This document shows positions 4,849-5,941 of a DNA stretch of 5,941 nucleotides, piece by piece. The stretch spans positions 1 to 5,941 of the forward strand of contig URZM01000135.1 in the NCBI GenBank assembly GCA_900552315.1. The letters run 5' to 3'. This DNA is from an uncultured Bacteroidales bacterium (GTDB lineage: Bacteria; Bacteroidota; Bacteroidia; Bacteroidales; Muribaculaceae). Below the pieces are notes generated by a model. That model was not told the origin of the DNA and made no database searches. It was given only the letters and a program-made list of their open reading frames with translations. Each line of letters starts with the position of its first letter. The stretch's first letter is position 1. The position numbers and the translations under genes are program-made.

Positions 4849-5941
4849 ATGTCTGAGCGACCCGGACATACACCCATACCGGAGGACACCGCCACACGCA
4901 CGTCCGAAGGCGGCAAGAGACCCAAGAGGCATCTGATCAGGCCCACATGGCTCAGACGCACGCTCAAGGTCTTGCTGGGACTGTTCATATTCCTGCTCAT
5001 GCTGCCGGTGCTGGTATACGTGCCATTCATCCAAGACTGGCTCAAAGACACCGCCTGCGGCATAGTCTCCCGCACTACCGGCATGACGGTAAGCGTAGAC
5101 AGGTTCAGGCTCAAATGGCCGCTCGACGTGCAGCTGGACGGAGTGCTCGTCCTCACACAGACCGGCGACACCATGATGCAGGCCCGCTCCCTGGTGGCAG
5201 ACGTGAAGATGCTCCCGCTGCTGAGGCTCGACGCGCAGATAAACCGGGTGAGCCTGCTCGACGGCAAATACATCATGGTGTCCGAAGACTCCTCCATGAC
5301 CATGCGCCTGCGGGCCGGTGCGCTGGAGTTCGCGCAAGGGAGCGACCTCGACCTCAAAAGCTCCCGGATAGCGCTTAAAAAGCCCGTGCTGCGTGACGCG
5401 GACATCGCCCTGGACATAAATGTATGGAAGCAGAAGCCGGACAGCGTCTCCACACCTGCCGAGTGGGTCATAACCGCTGACCGCATGAGGCTCGACAACG
5501 TGCGCTTCCGCATGTCCATGCTCCCGACCGTCAAGGACCTGGACGTGACCATAGGCCACGGCTCCCTGGCCGACGCCGTGATAGACCTCAAGAACTATGA
5601 CATACACGCCAAGGAGGTGAACATCACCAAAGGACTGGCCTCCTATGTGGTGCCCACCGAGAGCTACATAGCGGCCCATCCCGAACCCATAGACACCATC
5701 TCGCCCCCCTCCCCGCCTTACACCATACGCATAGAAAAAGGGAGGCTCGCCTTCGACCATGCCTTCTACGGCGTGGACGGAGCCTCCCCGCAGCCCGGAT
5801 TCGACCCCTCCTACATCGAGGCGACAGACGTGGACCTCACGCTCGAAGGCTTCTACAACCGGGCGAGCACCGTGCGCCTGCCCATAAGGAGCATACAGGC
5901 CACGGAGCGCTCCGGGCTGGCCATTACATGCGGACGTGGAG
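4849..5941 (+). CDS. TamB/AsmA-like envelope protein, 5' part only
   Basis: The frame is open to the window end, giving 364 complete codons of a longer protein. A basic cytoplasmic head (about 1-38, with KRPKRH and WLRRTLK) precedes one membrane anchor (about 39-60), after which the chain should lie in the periplasm. The segment after the anchor (IQDWLKDTACGIVSRTTGMT, then VDRFRLKWPLDVQLDGV) is the usual opening of AsmA/TamB proteins, and the amphipathic beta-strand pattern that follows (ARSLVADVKMLPLL, LDGKY, LDNVRF) fits their long lipid-carrying groove. Bacteroidota relatives often exceed 1,400 residues, and the defining C-terminal TamB domain lies beyond the window. TamB-type proteins act in outer-membrane assembly or lipid transport. 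ATG 4849 is preceded by an in-frame TGA at 4828-4830, so no earlier ATG start exists. Its promoter is unclear. Confidence 0.85.
   Translation, partial: MSERPGHTPIPEDTATRTSEGGKRPKRHLIRPTWLRRTLKVLLGLFIFLLMLPVLVYVPFIQDWLKDTACGIVSRTTGMTVSVDRFRLKWPLDVQLDGVLVLTQTGDTMMQARSLVADVKMLPLLRLDAQINRVSLLDGKYIMVSEDSSMTMRLRAGALEFAQGSDLDLKSSRIALKKPVLRDADIALDINVWKQKPDSVSTPAEWVITADRMRLDNVRFRMSMLPTVKDLDVTIGHGSLADAVIDLKNYDIHAKEVNITKGLASYVVPTESYIAAHPEPIDTISPPSPPYTIRIEKGRLAFDHAFYGVDGASPQPGFDPSYIEATDVDLTLEGFYNRASTVRLPIRSIQATERSGLAITCGRG

Noticed and set aside
4831..5760. Long minus-strand open frame of 309 codons
   Set aside because: It lies opposite the TamB-like gene, whose plus-strand product shows a membrane anchor and family-typical sequence. 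The antisense product is rich in His, Gly and Val with no recognisable domain, as expected from GC-rich antisense reading.

Overview
The window looks like chromosomal housekeeping DNA from a Bacteroidota bacterium, most likely order Bacteroidales. The elongation factor P (EF-P) and RadC proteins resemble Bacteroides-type sequences. Start codons lack Shine-Dalgarno sequences and often follow A/T-rich leaders. Three promoters match the Bacteroidota sigma-ABfr pattern (TTTG, 20 nt, TAACTTTG). The GC-rich coding sequence would suit a Muribaculaceae-like lineage, but the family cannot be fixed from this sequence alone.

Layout. Positions 1-384 are non-coding: a long imperfect inverted repeat (40-182), then a promoter and GC-rich leader for the first gene, with a possible divergent promoter. 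Positions 385-2748 form a tight same-strand cluster: efp (EF-P), a family 2 glycosyltransferase with C-terminal membrane segments, and radC, which carries a single-base frameshift near 2190. Positions 2789-2820 are a second promoter, driving a secreted protein of unknown function made of two diverged copies of one module (2850-3965). A third promoter at 4052-4083 serves a tRNA-Leu(UAA) gene (4122-4206), followed by a strong hairpin terminator. A small VanZ-like membrane protein (4283-4693) ends in a terminator-like hairpin with a T-run. From 4849 to the window edge runs the 5' part of a large TamB/AsmA-like envelope protein.

How the genes relate. All recognised genes are on the + strand, but only efp, the glycosyltransferase and radC are close enough to look like one operon. 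They do not form one pathway: translation, surface glycan synthesis and a DNA-repair-associated family. The glycosyltransferase, VanZ-like and TamB-like proteins all concern the cell envelope. I see no defence system, mobile element, CRISPR array or biosynthetic cluster. The points most worth following are the 5' inverted repeat, the radC frameshift, the duplicated secreted protein and the inverted repeat over its -33 promoter box.
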